A program made the translations under genes and the position numbers. The notes under the pieces are model-generated. The model did no database searches. It was not told where the DNA came from and worked only from the letters and a program-made list of their open reading frames with translations. From Lentisphaerota bacterium (lineage in GTDB: Bacteria; Verrucomicrobiota; Lentisphaeria; Victivallales; Victivallaceae): DNA of 64,000 bases. Location: assembly GCA_015061805.1 (NCBI GenBank), contig SUVV01000004.1, forward strand, positions 101,349 through 165,348, written 5' to 3'. Shown here piece by piece: positions 8,255-15,936 of this stretch. Positions within the stretch are counted from its first letter, which is position 1. Every line of letters starts with the position of its first letter.

Positions 8255-10093
8255 TTATTTCGCCGATTTTTTCAAATAGACAACCGTATTGGCTTCCATT
8301 TTGAAACTCACCGAACCGTCGAAATTGAAGGAAAGTTTCTTTTCCGCCAGATTATTATCTTTATCCAACAGATAGAGTTTGGCACCCTTCAACGATACTC
8401 CGGCGGGTTTAACCACGATTTTCACCGGGCCGGGCAGTTTGTCTTCTTCAGTATAACGGCTGAACAATATTCCGGCATTGCCCTTACCGTCGGTCGCTCC
8501 GACAGCCGAAATCTCCGGATTTTCCGGATAGTCAAGTTTGAACTGTTTACCTAACGCCGCCAGTTCCGACCAGACACAGAATACATGATAGGTCTTCAGA
8601 GGCCGCATGGTATAGAAGTCGAACAGACCGTTGAATCCGGTTCCCGGACGGGCATCGTAGTACATCAGCATATCCACGGGGGCATTCTGCGAAAGATTCA
8701 TCACCGCAGCAGAGAATGCGGCACCTTTGATACCGATGATCGTTTCAATACTGTAAACAAACGCCGAAGTCCAGTTGCGGACATAGTTCCATTCATTGAG
8801 AATACTTTCCGTATTTTTGTAGCCGAATTCATCAAGCAGCCGCCGGACCTGCCGGGCTTTGGCGACCACCGCACTCGGGTGAGCAGTATAAATGTGCCAT
8901 GAAAAGAAGTCGATGGGAACACGCTCACCTGCTGTCATCGCCTTCAGAAAACTTCTTGCCCATTCCAGATTTCCGCAGAGCGCAGGACCGCCGATCTTGA
9001 GTTGGGGGAAATTCTTTTTGAGATGAAAAGCGGTCAGACGATACATTTCAAAAAATTCTTCATCGGTTCCGCCCCAGGTCTTTTTATTGGCTTTTCCGCT
9101 GCTCAAATCGGGTTCGTTCCAAATCTCCCAATACCGGATATCCCACTTGTAACCGTTTGCCCAGCCTTCGGTGTAGTGGCGGATGATGTGTTCGCAAATG
9201 ATTGCCCATTTTTTGAAATCCGCCGGTTTTTTGGTTCCGTATTTGACAATACTGTGTTCGATACGGCTGCCCAAACGGTAAAAGATTTTAGTTCCGCCCT
9301 TGAGAATATTTTTATGGTAGATGTCGGTCAGGGTGAAATCGTAAGATTTGGGATCATAAGGATCTTTGGAGAAATCCGGAAATATCTGGTGAACATCGAC
9401 AATGTGTGCCGAACCGTAACCGGAAATCGAAGCATCATGGTTGCGGGAATAGGGGATTTTCGCCTTCTGCCACGCGGTCATATTGGATTTGGTCTGGGAT
9501 GAAGCCGCCGCTTTCGGTCCGTTGTTGACCGCATTCATCGGCTTGATGATACCGGAGACAGCCGAAATATCGGCTTTCACTTCCAGCGGCTTGGAAAAAT
9601 CATAAGTTTTTTTCACCCCTTCGCCACAGAAAAAGAGCGAAGTGGCTTTACCGCGGACAACTTCGATCGTCAGCAGATTTTCTCCGGCTTTACCTGATGC
9701 TTCAACCTGATAGGTGTAAAACAGCGGCTTGCCGCCGTATTTACTGGAATCAAATATCATTTTGCCATTTAAAAATGCTTTAAACTGCCAGTCTGCACCG
9801 ATCAGAAGAAAGAGTTTCCGGTCATTTTTGAGAGTGAATTTATTGTAGACCAGCGACTTGGTCTTCTTTTTGCGTTTTATTCCGTCGATTTTGTCCAATT
9901 CGACAAAATCATTGCCGACGGCAAATTTTTTGGCATCCGCCGGAATACGGTTGTAATTTGCGGAATTTACCTTACGGGAAAGATAAAATTCTTTGGCAAG
10001 ATTTCCGCCGACAAAGACATCCGGATTATCCTGCCACGCAGCACATCCGCCCAACAGTAACGCTGAAACCGCCCACAACCACAACTTTTTCAT
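8255..10093 (-). CDS. GH39-like (clan GH-A) glycoside hydrolase lipoprotein
   Basis: 612 residues from the ATG at 10093, six bases after AAGGAG. The N-terminus MKKLWLWAVSALLLGGCAAW is a lipoprotein signal with lipobox LLGGC. A beta-sandwich-like region (about 30-185) precedes a TIM barrel with the acid/base motif YWEIWNEPD (Glu at about 326), FFSWHIYTAHPS (about 385) and the nucleophile motif ILNEWNY (Glu about 432), followed by a C-terminal beta domain. This matches GH39 xylosidase/iduronidase-type enzymes; the substrate is unknown. It is likely anchored to the outer or inner membrane and precedes the sialidase-like gene in an operon. Confidence 0.85.
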   Translation of the reverse strand: MKKLWLWAVSALLLGGCAAWQDNPDVFVGGNLAKEFYLSRKVNSANYNRIPADAKKFAVGNDFVELDKIDGIKRKKKTKSLVYNKFTLKNDRKLFLLIGADWQFKAFLNGKMIFDSSKYGGKPLFYTYQVEASGKAGENLLTIEVVRGKATSLFFCGEGVKKTYDFSKPLEVKADISAVSGIIKPMNAVNNGPKAAASSQTKSNMTAWQKAKIPYSRNHDASISGYGSAHIVDVHQIFPDFSKDPYDPKSYDFTLTDIYHKNILKGGTKIFYRLGSRIEHSIVKYGTKKPADFKKWAIICEHIIRHYTEGWANGYKWDIRYWEIWNEPDLSSGKANKKTWGGTDEEFFEMYRLTAFHLKKNFPQLKIGGPALCGNLEWARSFLKAMTAGERVPIDFFSWHIYTAHPSAVVAKARQVRRLLDEFGYKNTESILNEWNYVRNWTSAFVYSIETIIGIKGAAFSAAVMNLSQNAPVDMLMYYDARPGTGFNGLFDFYTMRPLKTYHVFCVWSELAALGKQFKLDYPENPEISAVGATDGKGNAGILFSRYTEEDKLPGPVKIVVKPAGVSLKGAKLYLLDKDNNLAEKKLSFNFDGSVSFKMEANTVVYLKKSAK

Positions 10094-10132
10094 AACCAAC
10101 TCCTTTTTTTATTCCGGGAAGACACTGTTGTT

Positions 10133-10161
10133 AAGATACACCACTTTTTTTACTTTTACAA
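10133..10161 (-). promoter_or_regulatory. Promoter of the GH39-like operon
   Basis: Minus strand TTGTAA (10161-10156), 17 bases ending GTGGTG, then TATCTT (10138-10133); about 35 bases before the start codon. Confidence 0.6.
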
Positions 10162-10174
10162 GTAATAGCAGCAT

Positions 10175-10218
10175 AAAAAAAGAAACTGCTGCCGGACAAA
10201 CGATCCGGCAGCAGTTTC
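10175..10218 (-). terminator. Intrinsic terminator after the Gfo/Idh oxidoreductase gene
   Basis: A strong perfect stem, at least 15 bp (10182-10196 with 10204-10218), with a 7-base loop is followed on the minus strand by seven T. It lies 13 bp after the stop codon. Confidence 0.9.
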
Positions 10219-10230
10219 CGGTGACACAGG

Positions 10231-11253
10231 TCAGAAACGGGCAATACATCCCTTTTCTTCGGCTTCGTAGAGTTTCCAAATGATTTCCAGACCTTCAAGG
10301 CTCTCCTCCGGGGAAGTTTCGGGAGCGGTGCCGTTTTCCACGCAGTCGAGGAAATGGCGCATCTCTTCCACCGTCGGCTTGGCAGGAGAACCGGTCATAT
10401 CGATCAGAACGGTTTCATTCTGACCTTCCGGCATATCGGGGATATGTTCATCGGTATTGGTGCGGAGATAGAGTTTGTTTTCAAAGAGTTTGAAATCGAG
10501 CATGGCTTTTTCACAGTGGGCATGGAAACTGTATCCCATCCGGGTTCCCCGGGCGCCCCAGGTGCCGAAGTGGTACGCCAAAGCGCCATTGGGGAATGAC
10601 AATGTGACATTGCTGGTACCTTCCCGATCCATCCACGGAGTACCGAGATTGGTGGAGACGTGTGTTCCGGAGATGGGTTTGCCCATCATCCAGAGGATGA
10701 GGTCGATGTAGTGACAGCCGTGGCTGAAAAGTTGTCCACCGCCGAGAGTTTTCCGGTCATGCACCCACGGTTTATCTTCGGAAATGGTCAACTGTTCGGT
10801 CCAGATCGACAGCTGGAAACATTCGCCGTAGACCTTCTCTTTGATCAGACGGCGCATCTCCCGCAGAATCGGATGGAATCTCATGCAGTAAGCGACCATC
10901 AATATCCGGTTGTTGCGCTTGGCGGCTTCGATCATGGCAAGGCACTCTTCACGGGTGTTGGCGAGCGGTTTTTCTGCGAGGACATGCTTTCCGGCATTGA
11001 GGCAGTCGATGGTGACTTCGGCGTGAAGTTGATGGGGAAGCACCTGCAGAACCAAATCACCGAAGGGGAGCGCTTCTTTGTAATCGGTGAAAACCGGCGG
11101 ATGATTGGGCAGCAGATCGGAAACCGCCTGAGCCTTGGAAATATCCAAATCGACGACAGCAGTGATGTCGACCCGGTCAAAAAGTGCTTCAAAGCGGGAA
11201 GCATGCTGTTTTGCCATGCCGCCGCAACCGATAAGAATAAGTTTATGTTTCAT
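10231..11253 (-). CDS. Gfo/Idh/MocA-family NAD(P)-dependent oxidoreductase
   Basis: 340 residues from the ATG at 11253, preceded by AAAGGAG. The Rossmann motif LIGCGGMAKQHASRFE is at about 6-21, the family EKP motif (AEKPLANTREEC) at about 92, and the C-terminal domain carries GGGQLFSHGCHYIDLILW (about 178-195), with the conserved histidine of the substrate site. Members oxidise or epimerise sugars and cyclitols. The gene is monocistronic: own promoter, own terminator, divergent from an AraC regulator. Confidence 0.9.
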   Translation of the reverse strand: MKHKLILIGCGGMAKQHASRFEALFDRVDITAVVDLDISKAQAVSDLLPNHPPVFTDYKEALPFGDLVLQVLPHQLHAEVTIDCLNAGKHVLAEKPLANTREECLAMIEAAKRNNRILMVAYCMRFHPILREMRRLIKEKVYGECFQLSIWTEQLTISEDKPWVHDRKTLGGGQLFSHGCHYIDLILWMMGKPISGTHVSTNLGTPWMDREGTSNVTLSFPNGALAYHFGTWGARGTRMGYSFHAHCEKAMLDFKLFENKLYLRTNTDEHIPDMPEGQNETVLIDMTGSPAKPTVEEMRHFLDCVENGTAPETSPEESLEGLEIIWKLYEAEEKGCIARF

Positions 11254-11283
11254 GGATATCTCCTTTCGGGTTATTACGGTTAT

Positions 11284-11331
11284 AATATAATTGGGAATAT
11301 TCTTGAAAACAAACTTTCCGGGTAGTATATT
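11284..11331. promoter_or_regulatory. Divergent promoters of the oxidoreductase and the AraC gene
   Basis: Plus strand: TTGAAA (11303-11308), 17 bases, TATATT (11326-11331), towards the AraC gene. Minus strand: TTGTTT (11312-11307), 17 bases, TATATT (11289-11284), towards the oxidoreductase. The two -35 boxes overlap, so both genes can be controlled by one bound protein. Confidence 0.6.
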
Positions 11332-11372
11332 ATAGCGGCAGAGTTGAATATTATTACTGTTAAATATAAAAA

Positions 11373-12161
11373 ATGGCGAAAAATGTAGAACTTTTTGACT
11401 GGAAACTGGATTTCCGCAATCCGGTAACGTCAATGGTGGTCAGCTGCGGCACCGCGAGTGCACCCCGTCCGCCGGACATGCACAGCGCCATTCACCTCGG
11501 CATCATATTGGAGGGGGAAAACCGCGGCAGATTCGGCAGGGATGAGTTATCATTTTCCGCAGGAGGATTTTATATCACAGCACCGTGGGAACCTCATCAA
11601 ACCATCAAAAGCACTCCGGGAAAAATCCTGCTGATCACGCTCAATTGCTGGAGTCTGGAAGATTTTTTCTGCAGTTGCAAAGAAAATCTCAACACTCTGT
11701 TCCGCACCCCCTCCGCTGCCCGGATGGCATACACAAGCCGGTTGAAACTGCCGGATGAGTGTCTGAATAAAATCATTGATTTCGCACTTGAATCCCCCTC
11801 TCCCCGGCAGAAACTGCGCCTGTGGCACGCGGTATTGGAATTGTTTATGGCGATCATACCGGAACAGACCGGAGATCTGCCGGTGAATGAAGATTACCGC
11901 CGCTTGCTTCCGGTACTGGAAAAACTCGGAAACCGGATGGTCACACTTTCCGAAGCTGCAAGCTTCTGCAACTTGAGCAGCAGCCGTTTTTCGATATTAT
12001 TCCGGGAGTTCTCCGGGTTGAGTTTCGGCAGATACGAAAGAAATTTCCGCTTGAATGGAGCGCTTGCCGCCATCCGGAGAGGAGCAACGCTCAAAGAAGC
12101 CGCCGCAGAGTGGGATTTCTGCGACAAGAGCCACCTTGCACGACTGCTGAAAGAGTTTTAA
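11373..12161 (+). CDS. AraC-family transcriptional regulator
   Basis: 262 residues. An N-terminal cupin-type domain (about 1-120, with HLGIILEGENRGRFG and GGFYITAPWEPHQ) precedes a C-terminal AraC double helix-turn-helix (about 170-262: LSEAASFCNLSSSRFSILFR and LKEAAAEWDFCDKSHLARL). It is divergent from the Gfo/Idh oxidoreductase with overlapping promoters, so regulation of that gene is the simplest reading. It converges on the TetR gene with only two bases between stop codons. Confidence 0.85.
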   Translation: MAKNVELFDWKLDFRNPVTSMVVSCGTASAPRPPDMHSAIHLGIILEGENRGRFGRDELSFSAGGFYITAPWEPHQTIKSTPGKILLITLNCWSLEDFFCSCKENLNTLFRTPSAARMAYTSRLKLPDECLNKIIDFALESPSPRQKLRLWHAVLELFMAIIPEQTGDLPVNEDYRRLLPVLEKLGNRMVTLSEAASFCNLSSSRFSILFREFSGLSFGRYERNFRLNGALAAIRRGATLKEAAAEWDFCDKSHLARLLKEF

Positions 12162-12163
12162 GA

Positions 12164-12778
12164 TCACTGCGCACCCGGCAGAAACAATCTTTTCAGCTCT
12201 CCGGTAAAAGCGTTTTTCCATGCCGGTTCAATGATTTCAGCGGAGAAAGTGTACTGCATGGTGCGGGAATTGGAAAAATAAAAACAGGAAACGGCAAGAA
12301 GCATAAACAGCCAGTTTTCAAACTTCACATCCTTTATCAATCCCTGCCCGACCGCGACTTCAAATATTTTACGCAGAGCGGAATTTTCTTCATGCCGCAC
12401 TCCGGCAAGCGCTTCGACTGAAGTGGAACTCTGCAAATTCGCCCAGGCCAACAGCCGCCACAACGCCGGATTTTCCTGATGCACCCGGAAAAATTCCTCC
12501 AATACGATGCCGGTCAGATTTTCCGGCTCCTCCGCCGCGCGCCTTACCGCTGCGGATGACAGCAGTTTCACCCGGGAAAAAACCTCCAGCAGTGCCGCAT
12601 CAAAGAGTTTCTGCTTAGATCCGAAATAGGCATATATCCGCTGTTTATTCACCCCGGCACTCCCGGCGATATCGTCGATGACCGTCCCGGTAAAGCCGCC
12701 GGAAGAAAACTTTTCGATCGCAGTTTCCAATATCCGGAGCCGGGTCTTTTCAGCGCGGAGTTGTAATTTCTGAGCCAT
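12164..12778 (-). CDS. TetR-family transcriptional regulator
   Basis: 204 residues. The N-terminal 60 residues are a TetR helix-turn-helix: RILETAIEKFSSGGFTGT, then IDDIAGSAGVNKQRIYAYF and GSKQKLFDAAL. The rest is an all-helical ligand domain. It starts two bases after the stop of the DapA-like gene, so it is the last cistron of the epimerase-DapA-TetR operon and probably senses its substrate or product. Confidence 0.9.
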   Translation of the reverse strand: MAQKLQLRAEKTRLRILETAIEKFSSGGFTGTVIDDIAGSAGVNKQRIYAYFGSKQKLFDAALLEVFSRVKLLSSAAVRRAAEEPENLTGIVLEEFFRVHQENPALWRLLAWANLQSSTSVEALAGVRHEENSALRKIFEVAVGQGLIKDVKFENWLFMLLAVSCFYFSNSRTMQYTFSAEIIEPAWKNAFTGELKRLFLPGAQ

Positions 12779-12779
12779 A

Positions 12780-13841
12780 TCAGTCAGCCAGCCACATTGC
12801 CAGATTGGCTTTTACGAAATCGTCATCGTGCAGATGCGGATAACTGTCATGGACCCGGGTGATCTCTTCACGCTGTCCGGGAGAGAGTGTCTCCTCCGGA
12901 TTCAAACACCAGATGCCCGGCAACAATCCCTGCCGGTGAAGCACCTCATGAATGCCCGGAATGCATCCGGCAAAACTGTGAGCCGGATCAAAAAATGCGG
13001 CATTACAATCAGTGATTTCAATGTTGCGGGTCAGTAATTCATGGGGGATATCTTTGCCGGAATCAATGAGAGCGTGGATTTCCTCAAGCAGTTCGACCGC
13101 CTTACGTGTCCAACAGCACCAGTGACCGAGCAGACCGCCTTTTATCCGGAGGCGTTTTCCACCGAAACGGTATTCAGTGAGCAAATCGGCGGCGATATTG
13201 TCATCGTTTCCGGTATACAAGGTGATCTCACGGCCGCTTCCGGCGACGGCACGCACCACATCCAGAGTGCAGTAGCGGTTGAAAGGCGCCATTTTGATAC
13301 CGATGACATTCTCGATCTGCGCGAACTCTCTCCAGAATTCGTAAGGCAGAATTCTGCCGCCGACACTGGGTTGCAGATAAAATCCGATCACCGGAATGAT
13401 CGCAGCGATTCTGCGGCAATGTTCCAGCATGGCATCGATACTTTCTCCGGCGAACGCGCTCAAACTCAACAGCGCGGCATCATAGCCGCATCCGGCTTCA
13501 AATTCAGCTTCATAAAGCGCCTGATCGGTTTTGCCGCAAACGCCGCCGACTTTGAGAATATCAGTTCCGCGATGAGCGCACCATTCATCGATAAATCCGG
13601 CGGTCTGCTTCAACACCGGTTCAAACAGTCCGATCTCTTTTTTGCGGATCTCAAACTGAGTGGAGTGAACACCGACGGCGATGCCGCCAACGCCGCTGTC
13701 GATATAATAGCGGCAGAGCGCACGCTGATACTGCGGCGCGAAATGGCGGTTTTCATCCAGAGCCAGCGGCTGAGCGGGGATGACACAACCTTTGCGGAAT
13801 TTTTTCAGCACTTCAGGAGCGATATCGGAAATCTTTTTCAT
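12780..13841 (-). CDS. DapA-family aldolase/lyase
   Basis: 353 residues, longer than the usual 290-310 of DHDPS/N-acetylneuraminate lyases. A TIM barrel is indicated by SGVGGIAVGVHSTQF (about 49-63), IIPVIGFYLQPSVGG (about 148) and the Schiff-base lysine in NVIGIKMAPFNRY (Lys about 182). Members cleave or condense 2-keto acids; the actual substrate is not visible. It lies 11 bp downstream of an NAD-dependent epimerase-like gene and 1 bp upstream of a TetR gene, pointing to a small sugar-acid catabolic operon. Confidence 0.85.
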   Translation of the reverse strand: MKKISDIAPEVLKKFRKGCVIPAQPLALDENRHFAPQYQRALCRYYIDSGVGGIAVGVHSTQFEIRKKEIGLFEPVLKQTAGFIDEWCAHRGTDILKVGGVCGKTDQALYEAEFEAGCGYDAALLSLSAFAGESIDAMLEHCRRIAAIIPVIGFYLQPSVGGRILPYEFWREFAQIENVIGIKMAPFNRYCTLDVVRAVAGSGREITLYTGNDDNIAADLLTEYRFGGKRLRIKGGLLGHWCCWTRKAVELLEEIHALIDSGKDIPHELLTRNIEITDCNAAFFDPAHSFAGCIPGIHEVLHRQGLLPGIWCLNPEETLSPGQREEITRVHDSYPHLHDDDFVKANLAMWLAD

Positions 13842-13852
13842 GATACACCAAC

Positions 13853-14887
13853 TTAAAATTTGCCGTTGTTGACTTCAAAATGGGTCGGTTTACCGATGGA
13901 AATACCGCCATTGACAAACCATTGCGCCTGCCATTCGATCATTTGAGTAAGGGAAACGACCGGATAACCGAGGAGTTTGCACATCTTGCCGGAATTGTTC
14001 AAATACCCGGTTTCCCCCGGAACACCTTTGAATGAAACCGGCTTATTCATGATACGTCCCATGATCGTTGCCGCATGTTCCACCGAAGCGGTTTCGGGAC
14101 CGGTAACATTGAGAATGGCACAGGGGGATTCACAGAATTCCAGCGCCCGGAGCGCGTTGCTGTTGGCATCGCCCTGCCAGATGCAGTTGAAAAATCCGAC
14201 CGTATTATTGACCGGTTCTCCGGCAGCGATATTGGAAGCGATATCATGCAGTACGCCATAGCGCAGATCAATGGAGTAGTTCAGACGGAACAGCAGAACT
14301 TTGGTACCATTCTTTTTGGAATAATACTGGAATATCCGTTCCCGTCCCAGACAGGACTGGGAATATTCTCCGACCGGAGCCGGGATAGTTTCTTCGGTAC
14401 TGCCGCAGGAAGTGATATGCTCCAACGGATAAACACAACCGGTGGAAAAAGCGACGATGGAACTCGCTTTGAAGTGTTCGCAGACATATTCCGGAGCGAG
14501 AATATTCATCGCCCAGGTCAACTCTTCACTGCCGTCGGTACCGAATTTACGACCTGCCATAAAGATCACATTGTCAACTTTTTCCAGACGGCTGACCTGC
14601 TCGCGGTCAAGAAGATCACAGGTGACGGTTTCAACGCCGTGGTGTTCCAGTTTTTCGCGTTCGGCGGGATTGCTGAAGCGGGCAACGCCGATGACCCGTT
14701 TAGCGACTCCGGCTTCCCGGATGGCATTCACCGCCAGCATCGCCATTGTGACCCCCATTTTCCCGGCAACACCGAGAATCATGATATCACCTTTAAGCCG
14801 CCGCATCATATCGACCAGCGCAGGATTGGGAATACACAGCAGTTTTTCCAACTGCTCCACATCTTTAATGGATTCCGGAAAAAGCAT
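13853..14887 (-). CDS. NAD(P)-dependent epimerase/dehydratase family protein
   Basis: 344 residues from the ATG at 14887 (AAGGAA 8 bases upstream); a TTG at 14905 is less likely. The N-terminal Rossmann motif ILGVAGKMGVTMAM is at about 37-50, followed by TCDLLDREQVSRLE and VIFMAGRKFG typical of extended SDRs. The usual YxxxK catalytic pair is not intact: the expected tyrosine lies in GEYSQSCLGRE, with cysteine where lysine is normal. So it may bind NAD and a sugar nucleotide-like ligand with altered chemistry. First gene of a three-gene operon with a DapA-like enzyme and a TetR regulator. Confidence 0.8.
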   Translation of the reverse strand: MLFPESIKDVEQLEKLLCIPNPALVDMMRRLKGDIMILGVAGKMGVTMAMLAVNAIREAGVAKRVIGVARFSNPAEREKLEHHGVETVTCDLLDREQVSRLEKVDNVIFMAGRKFGTDGSEELTWAMNILAPEYVCEHFKASSIVAFSTGCVYPLEHITSCGSTEETIPAPVGEYSQSCLGRERIFQYYSKKNGTKVLLFRLNYSIDLRYGVLHDIASNIAAGEPVNNTVGFFNCIWQGDANSNALRALEFCESPCAILNVTGPETASVEHAATIMGRIMNKPVSFKGVPGETGYLNNSGKMCKLLGYPVVSLTQMIEWQAQWFVNGGISIGKPTHFEVNNGKF

Positions 14888-14941
14888 AAGATAAGTTCCT
14901 TGCAAATTTAATTAAAACCAACCGGTTGTTTTCTTTTTTAT

Positions 14942-14970
14942 AAAATACACCCTTCCGGCAGTAAATGCAA
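14942..14970 (-). promoter_or_regulatory. Promoter of the epimerase-DapA-TetR operon
   Basis: Minus strand TTGCAT (14970-14965), 17 bases ending GGGTG, then TATTTT (14947-14942), about 48 bases before the start codon. The rest of the 210-bp gap (14971-15097) shows no convincing gene. Confidence 0.6.
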
Positions 14971-15097
14971 CAGGAATTTTCAAAAAAAGCGGTATTTATC
15001 CTGCGCTCCACGTTGGTCTGTACAGCAAACCGGCACACGCCTCCCGCCCCGATGGTCGGCGCACTACAAAAAACGCTGCAGGGCGGATGGATCCGCC

Positions 15098-15883
15098 TCA
15101 AATCTCAATAAATGAACGGTGGATATCTTTGTCGGAGTATTTGTCTTCTGCCCCCGGCAGAAGTTCTGCTTCGGTATAATTTGAACGGATTTCGAGCAGA
15201 TCTATGCGCATTTCCTCCGGAAACACTTCAAACTTTATCCGCCACGTCCGGCATCCCAGTTCGTAAATATTTTCTGAAATTTTGAACAATCTTCTCCGGG
15301 AAGAATCCAATGGAGTATGCCGCAACTGCACCTGGCAGAAGTTATACATATCCGGTGCGCCGTGACGAAGCAAAAAATCCGCCTGCTCCGAAAAACGGCA
15401 ACTGCAGTGCAATTCCCACTCCGGCAGTTGGAGCTGATCACACCATCCCGCCGCCGCATCCGGGAAAGCATCTGCCGCCGGGATGTACGGCTTGATATCC
15501 AGAACAGGCGTACCATCGAGCAAATCATGTCCGCTGATGAACAATTTACGGTTATCGACGATCTTTTCCAATTTGACACAACTCATGCCGATCGGGTTGG
15601 GACGGTAAGGTGAACGGGTGGCAAACAAACTGTATTTGCGCGGTTTGGGGGTGTATGGCGGGGCGACATGGACTTTCCATGCGGCATCGAGATTGCGGTG
15701 AAAAACAAAGACGACCCATATCCGGTCAAATCCGGCAAGGTCACAGAGCGTTTCTCCGGAAAATTCCGGTTTGAGTTCAATAACCGCTCCGGCTCCGGAA
15801 AAAACTCCCTGCCGGGGTGCTTCGAACTTGAATTTCCCGTCACAACGGACGACACCTATGGAATCAAAAGAAAACTCAGCCAT
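15098..15883 (-). CDS. trmO: tRNA (adenine37-N6)-methyltransferase TrmO (TsaA/YaeB family)
   Basis: 261 residues, near the size of E. coli TrmO. The TsaA-like beta-barrel is clear: IGVVRCDGKFK (about 9-19), FDRIWVVFVFHRN (about 53), the signature FATRSPYRPNPIGMS (about 86-100) and DLLDGTPVLDIKPYIP (about 120-135). The enzyme methylates t6A37 in tRNA-Thr using SAM. The C-terminal tail has the HRSF-like ending of the family region. No strong ribosome-binding site precedes the ATG; it begins 12 bases after the terminator of the secretin operon. Confidence 0.9.
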   Translation of the reverse strand: MAEFSFDSIGVVRCDGKFKFEAPRQGVFSGAGAVIELKPEFSGETLCDLAGFDRIWVVFVFHRNLDAAWKVHVAPPYTPKPRKYSLFATRSPYRPNPIGMSCVKLEKIVDNRKLFISGHDLLDGTPVLDIKPYIPAADAFPDAAAGWCDQLQLPEWELHCSCRFSEQADFLLRHGAPDMYNFCQVQLRHTPLDSSRRRLFKISENIYELGCRTWRIKFEVFPEEMRIDLLEIRSNYTEAELLPGAEDKYSDKDIHRSFIEI

Positions 15884-15894
15884 AATCTGCAGAT

Positions 15895-15924
15895 AAAAAA
15901 TTACCCCGGAATCTTCCGGGGTAA
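15895..15924 (-). terminator. Intrinsic terminator of the pilus/secretin operon
   Basis: A perfect 10-bp GC-rich stem (15901-15910 with 15915-15924), 4-base loop, followed on the minus strand by six T (15900-15895), 13 bp after the second secretin's stop codon. Confidence 0.92.
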
Positions 15925-15936
15925 AAGTATCAGGTT

